From JBBIJH01 sp037446075 (GTDB taxonomy: Bacteria > Bacteroidota > Ignavibacteria > UBA10030 > JAHEZR01): a stretch of DNA of 51,920 nt. The stretch spans positions 1-51,920 of the forward strand of contig JBBIJH010000002.1 of the NCBI GenBank assembly GCA_037446075.1. The letters are read 5' to 3'. The translations under genes were made by a program, and so were the position numbers. The first letter of the stretch is position 1. Each line of letters opens with the position of its first letter. A model generated the notes under the pieces. That model saw nothing but the letters and a program-made list of their open reading frames with translations. It searched no databases and was not told where the DNA came from. Of this stretch, positions 17,310 through 26,624 are shown piece after piece.

Positions 17310-18839
17310 TCAAGAGTTTTCCCGCACCGATTCGGCGAGCTTCGCCAACTCCTGCGCAGAAGCTTTCTCAATATCAGCATGGAGGCTATTGCCATGCGCG
17401 TCCATCGTTACGATTGCCGGGAAGTCTCTGACTTTGAGATGCCACATCGCCTCTGGCACACCGAACTCGAGGAAATCCACTCCCTCGACGTCCACGATGC
17501 AACTCGCATAGTATTGAGCCGCTCCCCCAATTGCGTTTAGGTACACCGCACCATGGTCCTTGAGCGCAGCAAGCGTTCTTGGACCCATCCCTCCTTTCCC
17601 GATCACTGCCCGGACACCGAATTTCCTGATGACGTCGGCCTGATACGGTTCCTCCCGGCTACTTGTCGTAGGACCAGCAGCGTTGATCTTCCATTTCTCT
17701 CCATCGCGCAGAGCAACCGGACCACAGTGATAGATGACTGCACCGTGCAGATCGACGGGCGAATCGTGTGACAGAAGATGGTGATGCAACGCATCGCGAC
17801 CTGTGTGAAGAACGCCATTCAGGAGGACAACATCTCCAACTCGCAAACTGCGAATCTGTTCTTCGGATATGGGCGTCGTGAGGGAAACCTCTCTGCCGGT
17901 TAGCGGCAGCCCCTTCTCCTTCGCCATGCGGATCGTCGGCGTATCGTCTTTGTAAAGCCACTGCTTGATCTTTCCGGTCTGTGCATCAAGCACAACTCCC
18001 AGTCGACGAAATGCCCAGCACTCATAGGCGACGGTAACGAAGAAACTAGCTGGCAACCGATGGTAAGACCCGATCTTGCATCCAATGAGTGTGGCTACCC
18101 CACCAAAGCCCATCGTCCCGACGCCTAGCTTGTTTGCATTCTCCAAGGTGTAGTTTTCGAGCTTTGCAAGTTCTGGATTTGGATTGATGTCATCGAGTGT
18201 CCGGAAGAGTTGCTGCTTTGCATAGTGGTAACCTGAGGAGCGGTCGCCACCGATGGCAACACCTATCGCCCCGATGCTGCACCCGTAGCCTTGCGCCTGC
18301 CACACAGCATGCATGATGCACTTTCGGACGCCGTCGAGGTTACGGTCAGCCTGGCCTAGGTTGGGGAGGTCGCAGGGCAAGGAGTACTGGATGTTCATAT
18401 TCTCGCACCCTCCACCTATCAAAATGAGGCGGACTTCGATATCGTTTTTCTCCCATTGTTCGAAGTGGACGATCGGAGCTCCTACACCCAGATTGTTGCC
18501 ACTGTTCTTCCCTGTAAGCGAATCCACGGCATTCGGCCGAAGCTTGCCCAGCTTTGTCGCTTCCGAGATTGCCTCTTCGATTTGCTTCCGCATAAGGATC
18601 TGATTTGCTCCTACGGGCGCCCTAATCTCGAATGTCGGCATTCCGGTATCCTGGCAAATCGGTCCAACTTTTTCGCATGCCATGTCGATATTGAGGGCAA
18701 TCGCCTGCAGCGCTAAGGCTGTTGGAGTCCCCTTCTTTTCCTTTTCCATTGCCCACTGAATTGCTCTTCTCACATCCGGTGGAAGATTCGACGATGTTTC
18801 CACCACCAGTTCGAGTATGCTGTTCTTGAAGTTTTCCAT
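17310..18839 (-). CDS. Class I (iron-sulfur) fumarate hydratase
   Basis: The enzyme interconverts fumarate and malate using a [4Fe-4S] cluster. The N-terminal (alpha) part contains GPICQDTGMPTFEI, GGGCENMN and GCSIGAIGVAIGGDRSSGY with candidate cluster cysteines. The C-terminal (beta) part contains LHTGRDALHHHL, HCGPVAL, AAGPTTSSREEPY and VIGKGGMG. Both parts are fused in one chain of 509 residues. A GGAAGGAG precedes the ATG. It is oxygen-labile as a family, fitting an anaerobic or facultative lifestyle alongside korAB. An aspartate ammonia-lyase gene that also yields fumarate lies upstream on the same strand. Confidence 0.94.
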   Translation of the reverse strand: MENFKNSILELVVETSSNLPPDVRRAIQWAMEKEKKGTPTALALQAIALNIDMACEKVGPICQDTGMPTFEIRAPVGANQILMRKQIEEAISEATKLGKLRPNAVDSLTGKNSGNNLGVGAPIVHFEQWEKNDIEVRLILIGGGCENMNIQYSLPCDLPNLGQADRNLDGVRKCIMHAVWQAQGYGCSIGAIGVAIGGDRSSGYHYAKQQLFRTLDDINPNPELAKLENYTLENANKLGVGTMGFGGVATLIGCKIGSYHRLPASFFVTVAYECWAFRRLGVVLDAQTGKIKQWLYKDDTPTIRMAKEKGLPLTGREVSLTTPISEEQIRSLRVGDVVLLNGVLHTGRDALHHHLLSHDSPVDLHGAVIYHCGPVALRDGEKWKINAAGPTTSSREEPYQADVIRKFGVRAVIGKGGMGPRTLAALKDHGAVYLNAIGGAAQYYASCIVDVEGVDFLEFGVPEAMWHLKVRDFPAIVTMDAHGNSLHADIEKASAQELAKLAESVRENS

Positions 18840-19014
18840 TGGTTATCTCCTTCCCAAAGTATTCTTCTCCTCCTCCATTCTAGGTGCTATATCTTAGGGT
18901 ATGAATCTTATGTCCATATCTCAAATCCGATCTCTCGTATCCCGGATTTCAAAACCTATACGGTACCTGTCGGCTCAAACAGCCATAGGCCACGTCCCAT
19001 TCTCAAATCCAGCA

Positions 19015-20439
19015 TCAGGCTTCTCCCAAGCCACGTATTCCCGGCTCTGTCATTTTGCGTAGGTCGAGAATCCTGTCAAGTTGCTCTGCGGTTAGCCAGC
19101 CTTTTTCCAGAACCAAGGACCGAATGGATTTTCCTGATCGAAGATACTCCTCCGCAATCTCCGCAGCCTTCGCATAGCCGATGTGAGGATTGAGAACCGT
19201 GACGATACTCATACTCCCCTCGGCGTATCTGCGGCAAGTGTCCTCGTTCGCTGTGATTCCCTTCACGCATAACTCTGCAAAGACCTGTGTGGAAGTCTTC
19301 AGGATTTCGATCTCATGAAGAAGGTTCCATGAAACGACGGGCATCATCACATTGAGTTCAAGCTGACCGGCCTGTGCGGCCATCAGAATCGTCGTATCAC
19401 AGCCTATCACCTGAAAGCAAGCCATGTCAAGCATCTCCGCCATTACCGGGTTCACCTTGCCCGGCATAATTGAGGAGCCAGGCTGTACAGCTGGAAGGTT
19501 GATTTCCGCGAGTCCAGTCTTGGGGCCAGAACTCAGGAGGCGTAGGTCGTTGGCGATTCGAATCAAGTCCTGGGCAAGATTCCGAAGCGCTCCAGAGAGC
19601 TCCACCATCGGTCGGAGGCTCTGCATGGCCTCAAAGTAATCATCGGCCATTTTGAAGTCGAAGCGCAGCTGCCGAGAGAGCTGCCTCACCATCATCTCCC
19701 GATACTTCGGATGCGCGTTTAATCCCGTCCCTGTCGCGGTTCCACCAATCCCCAACTCCTTGCAACTTTCCGCGGCAGCTTCAATTGCTTGTCGCTGCTT
19801 CCTGAGATTCACCGCGTAGCCGCCGAATTCTTGACCCAGTCTCATGGGGACCGCATCCTGAAGATGAGTACGCGCGGACTTCAGGACACGATCAAATTCT
19901 CGGGCCTTGCCAGCGAAGGCCTTGATGAGCTTTTGCAAAGATGGAAGTAGTTCCCGTACCATCATCAAGGCGCTGATACGAATCGCCGTGGGGATAACGT
20001 CGTTTGTCGACTGGGCCATGTTCACGTGATCGTTTGGATGAAGAATGGAGTAGTCTCCTTTCTTTCCTCCCAAGATCTCAATGGCACGATTTGCGATGAC
20101 TTCGTTCGCGTTCATGTTGTGAGAAGTTCCGGCGCCCGCCTGATAGACATCGACAACGAACCATTCACGTAGCTTTCCAGCAAGGATCTCATTCGCTGCC
20201 CGAACAATTGCATTGGCCTTCTTCGCTTCCAAGAGTTTGAGCGACTTGTTGACAATTGCTGCTGCTTTCTTGATGTGCACTGTCGCTTCTACGAAAGCGG
20301 GCTTTGGCCTCAACCCACTGATCGGAAAATTCTCCAGCGCCCGGTGCGTCTGCACGCCGTAGTAAGCATCGACGGGAATATGGCGCTCACCTAGCGAATC
20401 TTTTTCTATTCTAGTCTCTATCTTCTTTCCTTCCATCAT
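19015..20439 (-). CDS. aspA: Aspartate ammonia-lyase
   Basis: The enzyme deaminates aspartate to fumarate. It belongs to the aspartase/fumarase superfamily, with the signature GSSIMPGKVNPV and the N-terminal YYGVQTHRALENFPISG typical of AspA rather than fumarase C. The segments GAGTSHNMNANEV and SARTHLQDAVPMRLGQE complete the active site. Length is 474 residues. Its ATG overlaps the stop of the upstream GH31 gene by four bases. Its product fumarate could feed the downstream fumarase. Confidence 0.93.
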   Translation of the reverse strand: MMEGKKIETRIEKDSLGERHIPVDAYYGVQTHRALENFPISGLRPKPAFVEATVHIKKAAAIVNKSLKLLEAKKANAIVRAANEILAGKLREWFVVDVYQAGAGTSHNMNANEVIANRAIEILGGKKGDYSILHPNDHVNMAQSTNDVIPTAIRISALMMVRELLPSLQKLIKAFAGKAREFDRVLKSARTHLQDAVPMRLGQEFGGYAVNLRKQRQAIEAAAESCKELGIGGTATGTGLNAHPKYREMMVRQLSRQLRFDFKMADDYFEAMQSLRPMVELSGALRNLAQDLIRIANDLRLLSSGPKTGLAEINLPAVQPGSSIMPGKVNPVMAEMLDMACFQVIGCDTTILMAAQAGQLELNVMMPVVSWNLLHEIEILKTSTQVFAELCVKGITANEDTCRRYAEGSMSIVTVLNPHIGYAKAAEIAEEYLRSGKSIRSLVLEKGWLTAEQLDRILDLRKMTEPGIRGLGEA

Positions 20440-23060
20440 CGAATCTCTTCCTTATTCATAACGTCATCGAGATGTGCAAGTGCTCGGGAGAGGACGCGTT
20501 TTCTGACTTCCATTTTGGAAATATGATTGACTACCTCCGGCAGGAGCCGATGAAACTCCTGCAATTCGTCCTTCGCTGATTTTGGATTTAGACTAATGCG
20601 ATTTCCCGTCTGCAACGCCTTTATCAGAATATCTGGCGACCACTCCTTCGGCCATTCAGTGTTTAATAAATCCCTGACACGGCGGAGCCTTGCGAGCTTC
20701 CCCGGTACACCATCGAGCAGAACGAGATGGCCTCCGGCTTCAAGAGTCGACGCAATTGTAACTTCAGTTGCATCAGTCACCTTGATTTTCGGAAGCCGGA
20801 TTATCGTCGTCAGTTTTGAACCGTCGTACTCCCAGCCTGTGGATGCGCCGTGGCCGGAGTAACCAATCTCGTTCCCATTACAGATTACCTTCTCCGGAGG
20901 CCACGAGTTCGGCAGTCTCAATTCGTACGATCTCTCCATTAACATTCCCGGAAAATTTCCCTCCGTCGGTGAGATTTGAACCTTCATCGTTCGTGAATCA
21001 AGCCGAGTCTGCCGTACGGTGGTCCAAGCACATTCACCTTTCTGATAGCCAGAAGAGATCCCATCGTCATCATAGACTTGAGCAATCCCTGATTCGCCGG
21101 GGAAAATTGTGAGAATCATCGACTCGAGCGGTTTCTCCGAGGTGTTCTTCATCTTCGGCTGCATAGGAATGATCGAGCCTGCTTTGACATAGATCGGAAT
21201 TTCATCAAGAGCAAATCTCCTCTCGACAACCTTCGGTCCTCTCAGCCTTGTGCCCGAATACCACTCGATCCACTCGCCTGGTGGTATCCAGACCGATTTC
21301 GCCGCAAGCATGTTAGTCGTATCTAGGGGGCTTGCAATCGGCGCGACGAACATCTCGCCTCCGAACATGTACTGACTCCTGAACTTATAGGCCTCCTCCG
21401 CCTCCGGATAGTCGTAGTACATCGGATGGCAAATCGAGATGCCATGATCATACGCCTCTCGAGCTGCCGTATAGATGTATGGGAGAAGCGAGTAACGAAG
21501 CAAGAACGCTTCTCGCATCACAGAAGCATACTCGTTCGGGTAGGCCCAAATTCGGCGCTCTGCCTCGGGATGTTTTGTCGTGTGTGTTCGGAGGATTGGA
21601 CTGAAGGCACCGAACTGGATCCACCGGGTGTAGAGTTCAGGCGTGATCGGTCCGGGCTGATGTCCCCCGATATCATGGCTCCAGTACCCGAAGCCAACGT
21701 TCGCCGCTGTGGCGGTGAAGTAGGATTCAAAGTCAAGAGTCTCCCACTCGGTGAAGGCGTCTCCAGAGAAGCCGATTTGATAACGATGATTGCCCAATCC
21801 TCCCCAACGGTGCATGATGAGTGGCCGCATCCGACCTTGTCGCTCCATGTCAGTGAAGAAGACATAGTTCAACCACCACGTCGGGGTGACACCGGGAATT
21901 CTCGTCGAACTCCACTGCTGCCAGTCGAGCCACCAGAAATCTACGCCCTGCTTCTCGAGAGGGCGGAGAACGATGTTGAGAAAATTCGATGCAAACTTCT
22001 TGTCGACGATATCGAAAGGGACGTAGCGCTTTGTTCCCGGATCGATACCCATCGCCCTCGCCATCTCCGGATATTTTTCTTCGTGTGGCTGTATACCAGA
22101 AGCCGGATGGAGATTCAAAGTCACTTTCAGCCCTTTGTCCTTGCACCACTGAAGGAAACCTTCTGGATCGGGAAAGTAGTTCCGATCCCACGTGTAGCCG
22201 GTCCATCCAAGTGGCTGGCCTGCCTGATCTCGAGGTTGCTTGGCCCACCGCAGCTTAAAGGTCTGATGCCAATCCATGTCAACAACGAGAACGTCGAGGG
22301 GAACGTCGTGGGCCTCGAACTCGTGTACCAACTCTTTTAGCTCCACATCCGTGTAAGCCCAATAGCGGGACCACCACGCTCCGAAGGCAAAGCGCGGCGG
22401 CATCGGAATCCTACCGGCCACTGTTACAAAATCCGCAAGGGCCCTGTTGTATTCATGTCCATATCCGAAGAAGTACCAGTCCTGTCTCGGGCCTTTGGGT
22501 CGAGGAATTACCCACGGCCAGTCACTATCATCGAACAGCGGACGATTGCTGTCGTCGATGAGAACCCAGCCGTCACGAGAAAGCAAGCCGCGCTCTAGCT
22601 CAGTCTCTCCTTTCACGCCGTCTAGGGTGCGGATTGTGCCCTTGAGGTTACCTGTGTCTGGAGTTCCAGGTCGCCAGAGGAGCGACCGACCGTTCAGGTT
22701 AAACGCTATCTCGAGATTCTCGGTCGAGAATTTCCCGCTTCCCTTCCTGTACTTCAGACGAAGCTTATCAGTCTCGAGGATGAGCCACTCCCCTTCCGAT
22801 GATTTCTTAAACGAAGGAACGGGAAGGAGACGGTTGATAAACACCAGTGAAGGACGATCCTCGAAGCGACCATCTTCGCTCCACTCCAGTCTGAGGAGTT
22901 GGGAGGTCAGGACAGTGAAACGAGCTTTGTCAACGCTGACTACCGCTTCGGGGTTCGGCTTCGGGTTGGGCACCTGCGAGAGAATAGGGGTATCTGGTCC
23001 AGGAATCGAGAGCCCTAGAAATGGAAGTGAGAGAACTGTGAAGCGACTTTTGACGGTCAA
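20436..23060 (-). CDS. Glycoside hydrolase family 31 protein
   Basis: GH31 enzymes are mostly retaining alpha-glucosidases or alpha-xylosidases. Evidence is the TIM-barrel region with FAFGAWWSRYWAYTDVE, VLVVDMDWHQTF, the nucleophile segment DFWWLDWQQW and the acid/base segment FSGDAFTEWETL. HDIGGHQPG and PILRTHTTKHPE follow. A beta-sandwich region precedes and follows the barrel, and the last 120 residues form a helical extension. It is 874 residues long. The N-terminus has a short hydrophobic stretch that may be a poor signal peptide. The start is TTG. Substrate cannot be assigned from sequence. Confidence 0.9.
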   Translation of the reverse strand: MTVKSRFTVLSLPFLGLSIPGPDTPILSQVPNPKPNPEAVVSVDKARFTVLTSQLLRLEWSEDGRFEDRPSLVFINRLLPVPSFKKSSEGEWLILETDKLRLKYRKGSGKFSTENLEIAFNLNGRSLLWRPGTPDTGNLKGTIRTLDGVKGETELERGLLSRDGWVLIDDSNRPLFDDSDWPWVIPRPKGPRQDWYFFGYGHEYNRALADFVTVAGRIPMPPRFAFGAWWSRYWAYTDVELKELVHEFEAHDVPLDVLVVDMDWHQTFKLRWAKQPRDQAGQPLGWTGYTWDRNYFPDPEGFLQWCKDKGLKVTLNLHPASGIQPHEEKYPEMARAMGIDPGTKRYVPFDIVDKKFASNFLNIVLRPLEKQGVDFWWLDWQQWSSTRIPGVTPTWWLNYVFFTDMERQGRMRPLIMHRWGGLGNHRYQIGFSGDAFTEWETLDFESYFTATAANVGFGYWSHDIGGHQPGPITPELYTRWIQFGAFSPILRTHTTKHPEAERRIWAYPNEYASVMREAFLLRYSLLPYIYTAAREAYDHGISICHPMYYDYPEAEEAYKFRSQYMFGGEMFVAPIASPLDTTNMLAAKSVWIPPGEWIEWYSGTRLRGPKVVERRFALDEIPIYVKAGSIIPMQPKMKNTSEKPLESMILTIFPGESGIAQVYDDDGISSGYQKGECAWTTVRQTRLDSRTMKVQISPTEGNFPGMLMERSYELRLPNSWPPEKVICNGNEIGYSGHGASTGWEYDGSKLTTIIRLPKIKVTDATEVTIASTLEAGGHLVLLDGVPGKLARLRRVRDLLNTEWPKEWSPDILIKALQTGNRISLNPKSAKDELQEFHRLLPEVVNHISKMEVRKRVLSRALAHLDDVMNKEEIR

Positions 23061-23097
23061 ATTGCTCTGATGAAATCAAACTTCGCGATCCCATACA

Positions 23098-23126
23098 AAA
23101 CTACCAATTCATGCCGTGAAAGTCAA
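23098..23126 (-). promoter_or_regulatory. Putative promoter of the GH31-aspA pair
   Basis: On the minus strand TTGACT and TAGTTTTG are separated by 17 bases. The -10 region fits both sigma-70 and the Bacteroidota TAnnTTTG element. Confidence 0.45.
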
Positions 23127-23164
23127 CGGAGTCGATGATTGCGACGAATGAATTCTTGGTAGGA

Positions 23165-24619
23165 TTACCTGAGAACAAGCATCTTTCTCGAATCCGAATA
23201 TCGAGATCTTCCATCAAGCGAAAGGGCTTCAAGTCGATAGAGATACGCACCCGAGGCAACCTCCGGTTTCCATTCGGTTCGATGGGGCCCGGGGGACTGG
23301 TCATCATCCACGAGTGTTGATACTCTTCGACCAAGAAGGTCGAACACTTCAATTTTCACCCGACTTCGTTGACCAAGGCTGTATTCAATTCTCGTTACGG
23401 GATTAACGGGATTAGGGTAGTTCTGCTCCAGTCGGAATCCCTCGGGCTTAGACTCCTCCCTGACTTTCGTCGGCTGCGCACCGAAGAAAAATTCCAATGC
23501 GTCGTCGATGTGCGCGCGCCAGTTGCCCCAGCTATGTCCCTCGTGATATTCTCGATACACGTACGAGTAACCCTTCACTTGCAGGATCGGAATGAACTGC
23601 CGCACTTGAGGAATCAGTGCGGGGATATCATACGTGCCGAGGTCAAGATACAGTTTCAAATCGAGGCGCGGGCTGTTTTCGTACGCATTTGAGAGTCCGC
23701 TCGGGATCGCGCTCGATTGTGCTGCGACATTGCCGAAGATGTTGTGATATTGGTATCCCAGCAGCAAGGAAATATTCCCGCCCAAGGAAGCCCCGACCAC
23801 GGCTCGAAAGGAAGGGCTTCTCTTCGTTCTGTAGCGCCTCTCAATGTAAGGCATCAACTCCTCGTTGATGAATGCCATGAAAGGAACCTGCTGATTGCCA
23901 CCGTATTCAGGACCGCGATTCACGGGAGGCACAAAAACCGCAATGATCGGTTGGATGCGATTCCGGGAGGTCAGATAGTCGATGACGTTGTTCGCCTGGG
24001 CGAGTGAGATGTACTCAAGCCCATCATGAAAGAGGACGACGCCAAAGCTATCCGCCGATGACTCGTAGCCTGGAGGCGTATAAACCCGGATCGTCCGCGT
24101 GTTGCCCAGGCGCGTGGAAGTGATCGCCGTGTCTCTCAGCGCCCCATGCGGAATATCAGGGTAATAGCGCACCTCTGGCGCTTCCGGATATCTCGGCATT
24201 TTCAGTTCCGAATTTGGGCCGAAGCCGCCGGTGATTGTGTTCGGGTTTCGAGGGTCAAGAATCCACGTACTCCCATTGAGCACAAACTTGTAGTCCAGCC
24301 TGGCATCTGACTCGACTACGAGCGTGAAATACCATAAATCAGTCCCGGCAATCCTCGTCATCGGGAAACCGTTGGGGTCCCACGCGTTGGCATCACAGGG
24401 AACCGTGACGCTCGTCGCCTGACCTCGAAGCATGAAATGTACAAGTGAATCCTGCTCGATCATCGGGAAGGACGACACCGAGGCCATGAAGCTATCGACG
24501 ATTGCAGTGCGAAGGGATTCGGGCGCGGAGCTGACGCGGTTGAGAAAGGACTGAAAGGTCTGGGAGTGACAGTGGGAAGCGAGGAGCAACGCAGCGAGTG
24601 CGTATCTCGACAATTTCAT
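23165..24619 (-). CDS. Secreted esterase (Fes/EstD-like) with T9SS type A sorting domain
   Basis: A signal peptide (MKLSRYALAALLLASHCHSQ) leads into an E-set domain at about residues 60-160. An alpha/beta-hydrolase esterase domain follows, related to enterochelin and feruloyl esterases, with nucleophile elbow VGASLGGN and the histidine in HEGHSWGNW. The last ~85 residues are a T9SS type A C-terminal domain: FRLEQNYPNPVNPVTRIEYS, VFDLLGRRVSTLV and the final SRKMLVLR. This implies export through the outer membrane by the type IX system and surface release or attachment. Its start overlaps the upstream gene by four bases. Substrate is unknown. Confidence 0.9.
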   Translation of the reverse strand: MKLSRYALAALLLASHCHSQTFQSFLNRVSSAPESLRTAIVDSFMASVSSFPMIEQDSLVHFMLRGQATSVTVPCDANAWDPNGFPMTRIAGTDLWYFTLVVESDARLDYKFVLNGSTWILDPRNPNTITGGFGPNSELKMPRYPEAPEVRYYPDIPHGALRDTAITSTRLGNTRTIRVYTPPGYESSADSFGVVLFHDGLEYISLAQANNVIDYLTSRNRIQPIIAVFVPPVNRGPEYGGNQQVPFMAFINEELMPYIERRYRTKRSPSFRAVVGASLGGNISLLLGYQYHNIFGNVAAQSSAIPSGLSNAYENSPRLDLKLYLDLGTYDIPALIPQVRQFIPILQVKGYSYVYREYHEGHSWGNWRAHIDDALEFFFGAQPTKVREESKPEGFRLEQNYPNPVNPVTRIEYSLGQRSRVKIEVFDLLGRRVSTLVDDDQSPGPHRTEWKPEVASGAYLYRLEALSLDGRSRYSDSRKMLVLR

Positions 24620-25035
24620 TTTCTACCCCTTTCAAACGTCCGGAGCCATCCAAACTTTTCTAGATCAATCCGAATGCCAGTGAAAACGATCCCCTCCCGT
24701 TCGAGAAGCTGTTTCTGCTGAAAGTAAGCACCTTTTTCTCGGGGCAACGATATTCTTCCCTGTGAATTGATCACGCGATGCCAGGGGACATCTGACCGGG
24801 CTGGGAGGTTCCGGAGCGCATGGCCTACCATACGCCCTTGGCCAACGAGTCCGACGAGTCTTGCGATTTGCCCGTACGTTGCCACCTTGCCCCTCGGAAT
24901 TTTCCGGACCACCTCCCAGATCAAAGGATAAATCGATCTCTGACGGGCCCTTCCGACAATGAGGGTTCCTCTCTTCTCTGCAGGAAAGACTAGTTGAACG
25001 CAACTATCCGGTTCGATGTGATCGATCAGGGCCAT
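24616..25035 (-). CDS. Alkyltransferase-like protein (MGMT-fold, no catalytic Cys)
   Basis: The protein has the DNA-binding fold of O6-alkylguanine-DNA alkyltransferase: VVRKIPRGKVATYGQIARLV, then GHALRNLP and PWHRVINSQGRIS. The usual catalytic PCHRV reads PWHRV, so the acceptor cysteine is replaced by Trp, the hallmark of alkyltransferase-like (ATL) proteins that flag alkylated bases for excision repair. Start at 25035 overlaps the stop of the preceding gene (TGATG). At 139 residues it is a little longer than minimal ATL proteins. Confidence 0.9.
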   Translation of the reverse strand: MALIDHIEPDSCVQLVFPAEKRGTLIVGRARQRSIYPLIWEVVRKIPRGKVATYGQIARLVGLVGQGRMVGHALRNLPARSDVPWHRVINSQGRISLPREKGAYFQQKQLLEREGIVFTGIRIDLEKFGWLRTFERGRK

Positions 25036-25235
25036 CAGCACCTGAGGGCTTTCCCAGCGTGCGTCTCTTCAACATACAAATTAACTCCCTGAGGAAGGCT
25101 GCTGCTACTGCCGGCTCCAAGTATTCCGACGTCGGGAGATTGCAGCATCGAGGGAATGCCTTCTGCCTCAAGGCTCTGCTGTGACTGCTCCGCAAATGCT
25201 CTGTTCGGGAAATTCTTGACCTTGACCATCTTCAT
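25035..25235 (-). CDS. DUF2007-like small protein
   Basis: A 66-residue protein beginning MKMVKVKNFPNRAFAEQSQQ and continuing EAEGIPSMLQSPD resembles DUF2007 proteins, which share a ferredoxin-like fold with PII. It ends shortly after the core and is coupled to the ATL gene by a TGATG overlap. An upstream in-frame start adds nine residues. Function is unknown. Confidence 0.75.
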   Translation of the reverse strand: MKMVKVKNFPNRAFAEQSQQSLEAEGIPSMLQSPDVGILGAGSSSSLPQGVNLYVEETHAGKALRC

Positions 25236-25335
25236 GAAAACTCTTCCTCGGTCATCAGTCAACGATTATCCGAACCGTCTCGAAGCCCCGCATTCCTCTA
25301 GCGCACGCTCAAGAAACGCGGGGCACATCTGGTTC

Positions 25336-25941
25336 TCAGGCGGCCTCCACCTTTGGCGGCCTCACGATTGCAGCAATCCCAAGTCCTGCCAGTACCCAGC
25401 CAAGCACTCCATCGGCGACCATTGCCGTTGTGTAGTCGAACGGGAAAAACATCCAATTCCAATAGGGGAGATGGACGGCGAACGAGGCGAAGATGCCAAG
25501 CATCCCGCAGAAGGCCACTCGTGTTAAGTACGACGAACCGTAGGCCGTACTCCGCGCAAGGAACCAAGCAGCGAAAAGAGCGATGATGATATTCACGATC
25601 AAGGCGACGAGAATCTGGCTGAACATGAATGGTTCGCTCCCTTCAGGGCGATAGACGATGAGGCCGAGGGGCCCGCTTCTATACTTCTGCATCCACGCAT
25701 TCATAGCCGCCTCTCGCTCTTCGGCTGGCTTATCTGAGATTTCAGCGGGCGTTGAGGGGAAAACATATACGCCCCTCGCGTCTAAATTCGAACGCAGAGC
25801 GGCAAGGAGATCCTCCTCCTTTGCAATTCTCTTCACTGTTGGGTCGTGGAAATGTAGAACCATCCACGAAAGGAATCCCCAGAGGAGTAAGATGACTCCA
25901 CCTAAAAGGCCACCGAAAATTGTTTTTTTCATGTAGTCCAC
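25336..25941 (-). CDS. Four-segment membrane protein of unknown function
   Basis: I do not recognise a named family. The N-terminal helix MKKTIFGGLLGGVILLLWGF is followed by a soluble loop of about 75 residues (from FHDPTVKRIAKEEDLL) rich in charged residues. Three more hydrophobic helices follow (ILVALIVNIIIALFAAWF; VAFCGMLGIFASFAV; GVLGWVLAGLGIAAIV). It lies between FKBP and DUF2007 genes on one strand. Either Met1 or Met4 may be the start; both give about 200 residues. Confidence 0.8.
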   Translation of the reverse strand: MDYMKKTIFGGLLGGVILLLWGFLSWMVLHFHDPTVKRIAKEEDLLAALRSNLDARGVYVFPSTPAEISDKPAEEREAAMNAWMQKYRSGPLGLIVYRPEGSEPFMFSQILVALIVNIIIALFAAWFLARSTAYGSSYLTRVAFCGMLGIFASFAVHLPYWNWMFFPFDYTTAMVADGVLGWVLAGLGIAAIVRPPKVEAA

Positions 25942-25959
25942 TCCTTTTGTGATTGGAAG

Positions 25960-26439
25960 TTATTTGACCCCCAGGAGTTCCACATCGAATACAAGGAAAG
26001 AATTCGGCGGAATGAGATTTCCAATCGCTCGAGATCCGTAAGCAAGGTCGGGTGGAATAATTAGCTCCCTTTTCCCGCCGACTTTCATCGTCATCACACC
26101 CTCATCCCATCCTTTGATCACATTGCCTCGCCCGATGACAAAAACGAATGGCTCATTTCGGTCGATGGAACTATCGAACTTCTTGCCGTCGAGTAAATAG
26201 CCGGAGTAGTGTACGGTAAGTTGCATGCCGGGCTGCGGGGATGCACCCGTGCCCTCGACGAGGTCGATGTATTTCAGTCCAGAGCTTGTCGTTACTGGCT
26301 CCATGTGTGCTGGTTCTCCGGGATATGTGGAAACTACTCCCGCAGGCGGGGGACTCTCTTTCTTTTGCGTTTCCGGAGACCGGCAGGCGGTAAGGGTTGC
26401 GAGAGCGATCAAGAGTATGCCAGCGATGAAAGAGTTCAT
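25960..26439 (-). CDS. FKBP-type peptidyl-prolyl isomerase lipoprotein
   Basis: FKBP proteins speed proline isomerisation during folding. The mature part holds a full FKBP domain: LKYIDLVEGTGASPQPG, VHYSGYLLDGKKFDSSIDR, PFVFVIGRGNVIKGWDEGV, KRELIIPPDLAYGSRAIG. The N-terminus MNSFIAGILLIALATLTAC is a lipoprotein signal with lipobox TLTAC, placing it in the periplasm. This ATG has AAGGAAGGG upstream and gives 159 residues; a longer upstream frame is not needed. Confidence 0.94.
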   Translation of the reverse strand: MNSFIAGILLIALATLTACRSPETQKKESPPPAGVVSTYPGEPAHMEPVTTSSGLKYIDLVEGTGASPQPGMQLTVHYSGYLLDGKKFDSSIDRNEPFVFVIGRGNVIKGWDEGVMTMKVGGKRELIIPPDLAYGSRAIGNLIPPNSFLVFDVELLGVK

Positions 26440-26624
26440 GTCGATCCCTTCCTTATATTGTGGATCGCGGACATTAGGGAGTGGTCGATAGTGAAGAGTT
26501 GAAGATATCCCGAGGGTCATCGAGTTACCGGTGAGGAGGTGCGGAACCAGTTCTGTAGTTCGACGGACAACTCGTATCTCGGACCACTCAGTGATGTTCG
26601 TGTAGGTTGTCCTTGCCATTGGTT

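Noticed and set aside
21426..22340. Plus-strand open frame of 304 codons
   Set aside because: It lies wholly opposite the GH31 gene, has no family-like motifs and no ribosome-binding site; it is an antisense shadow.
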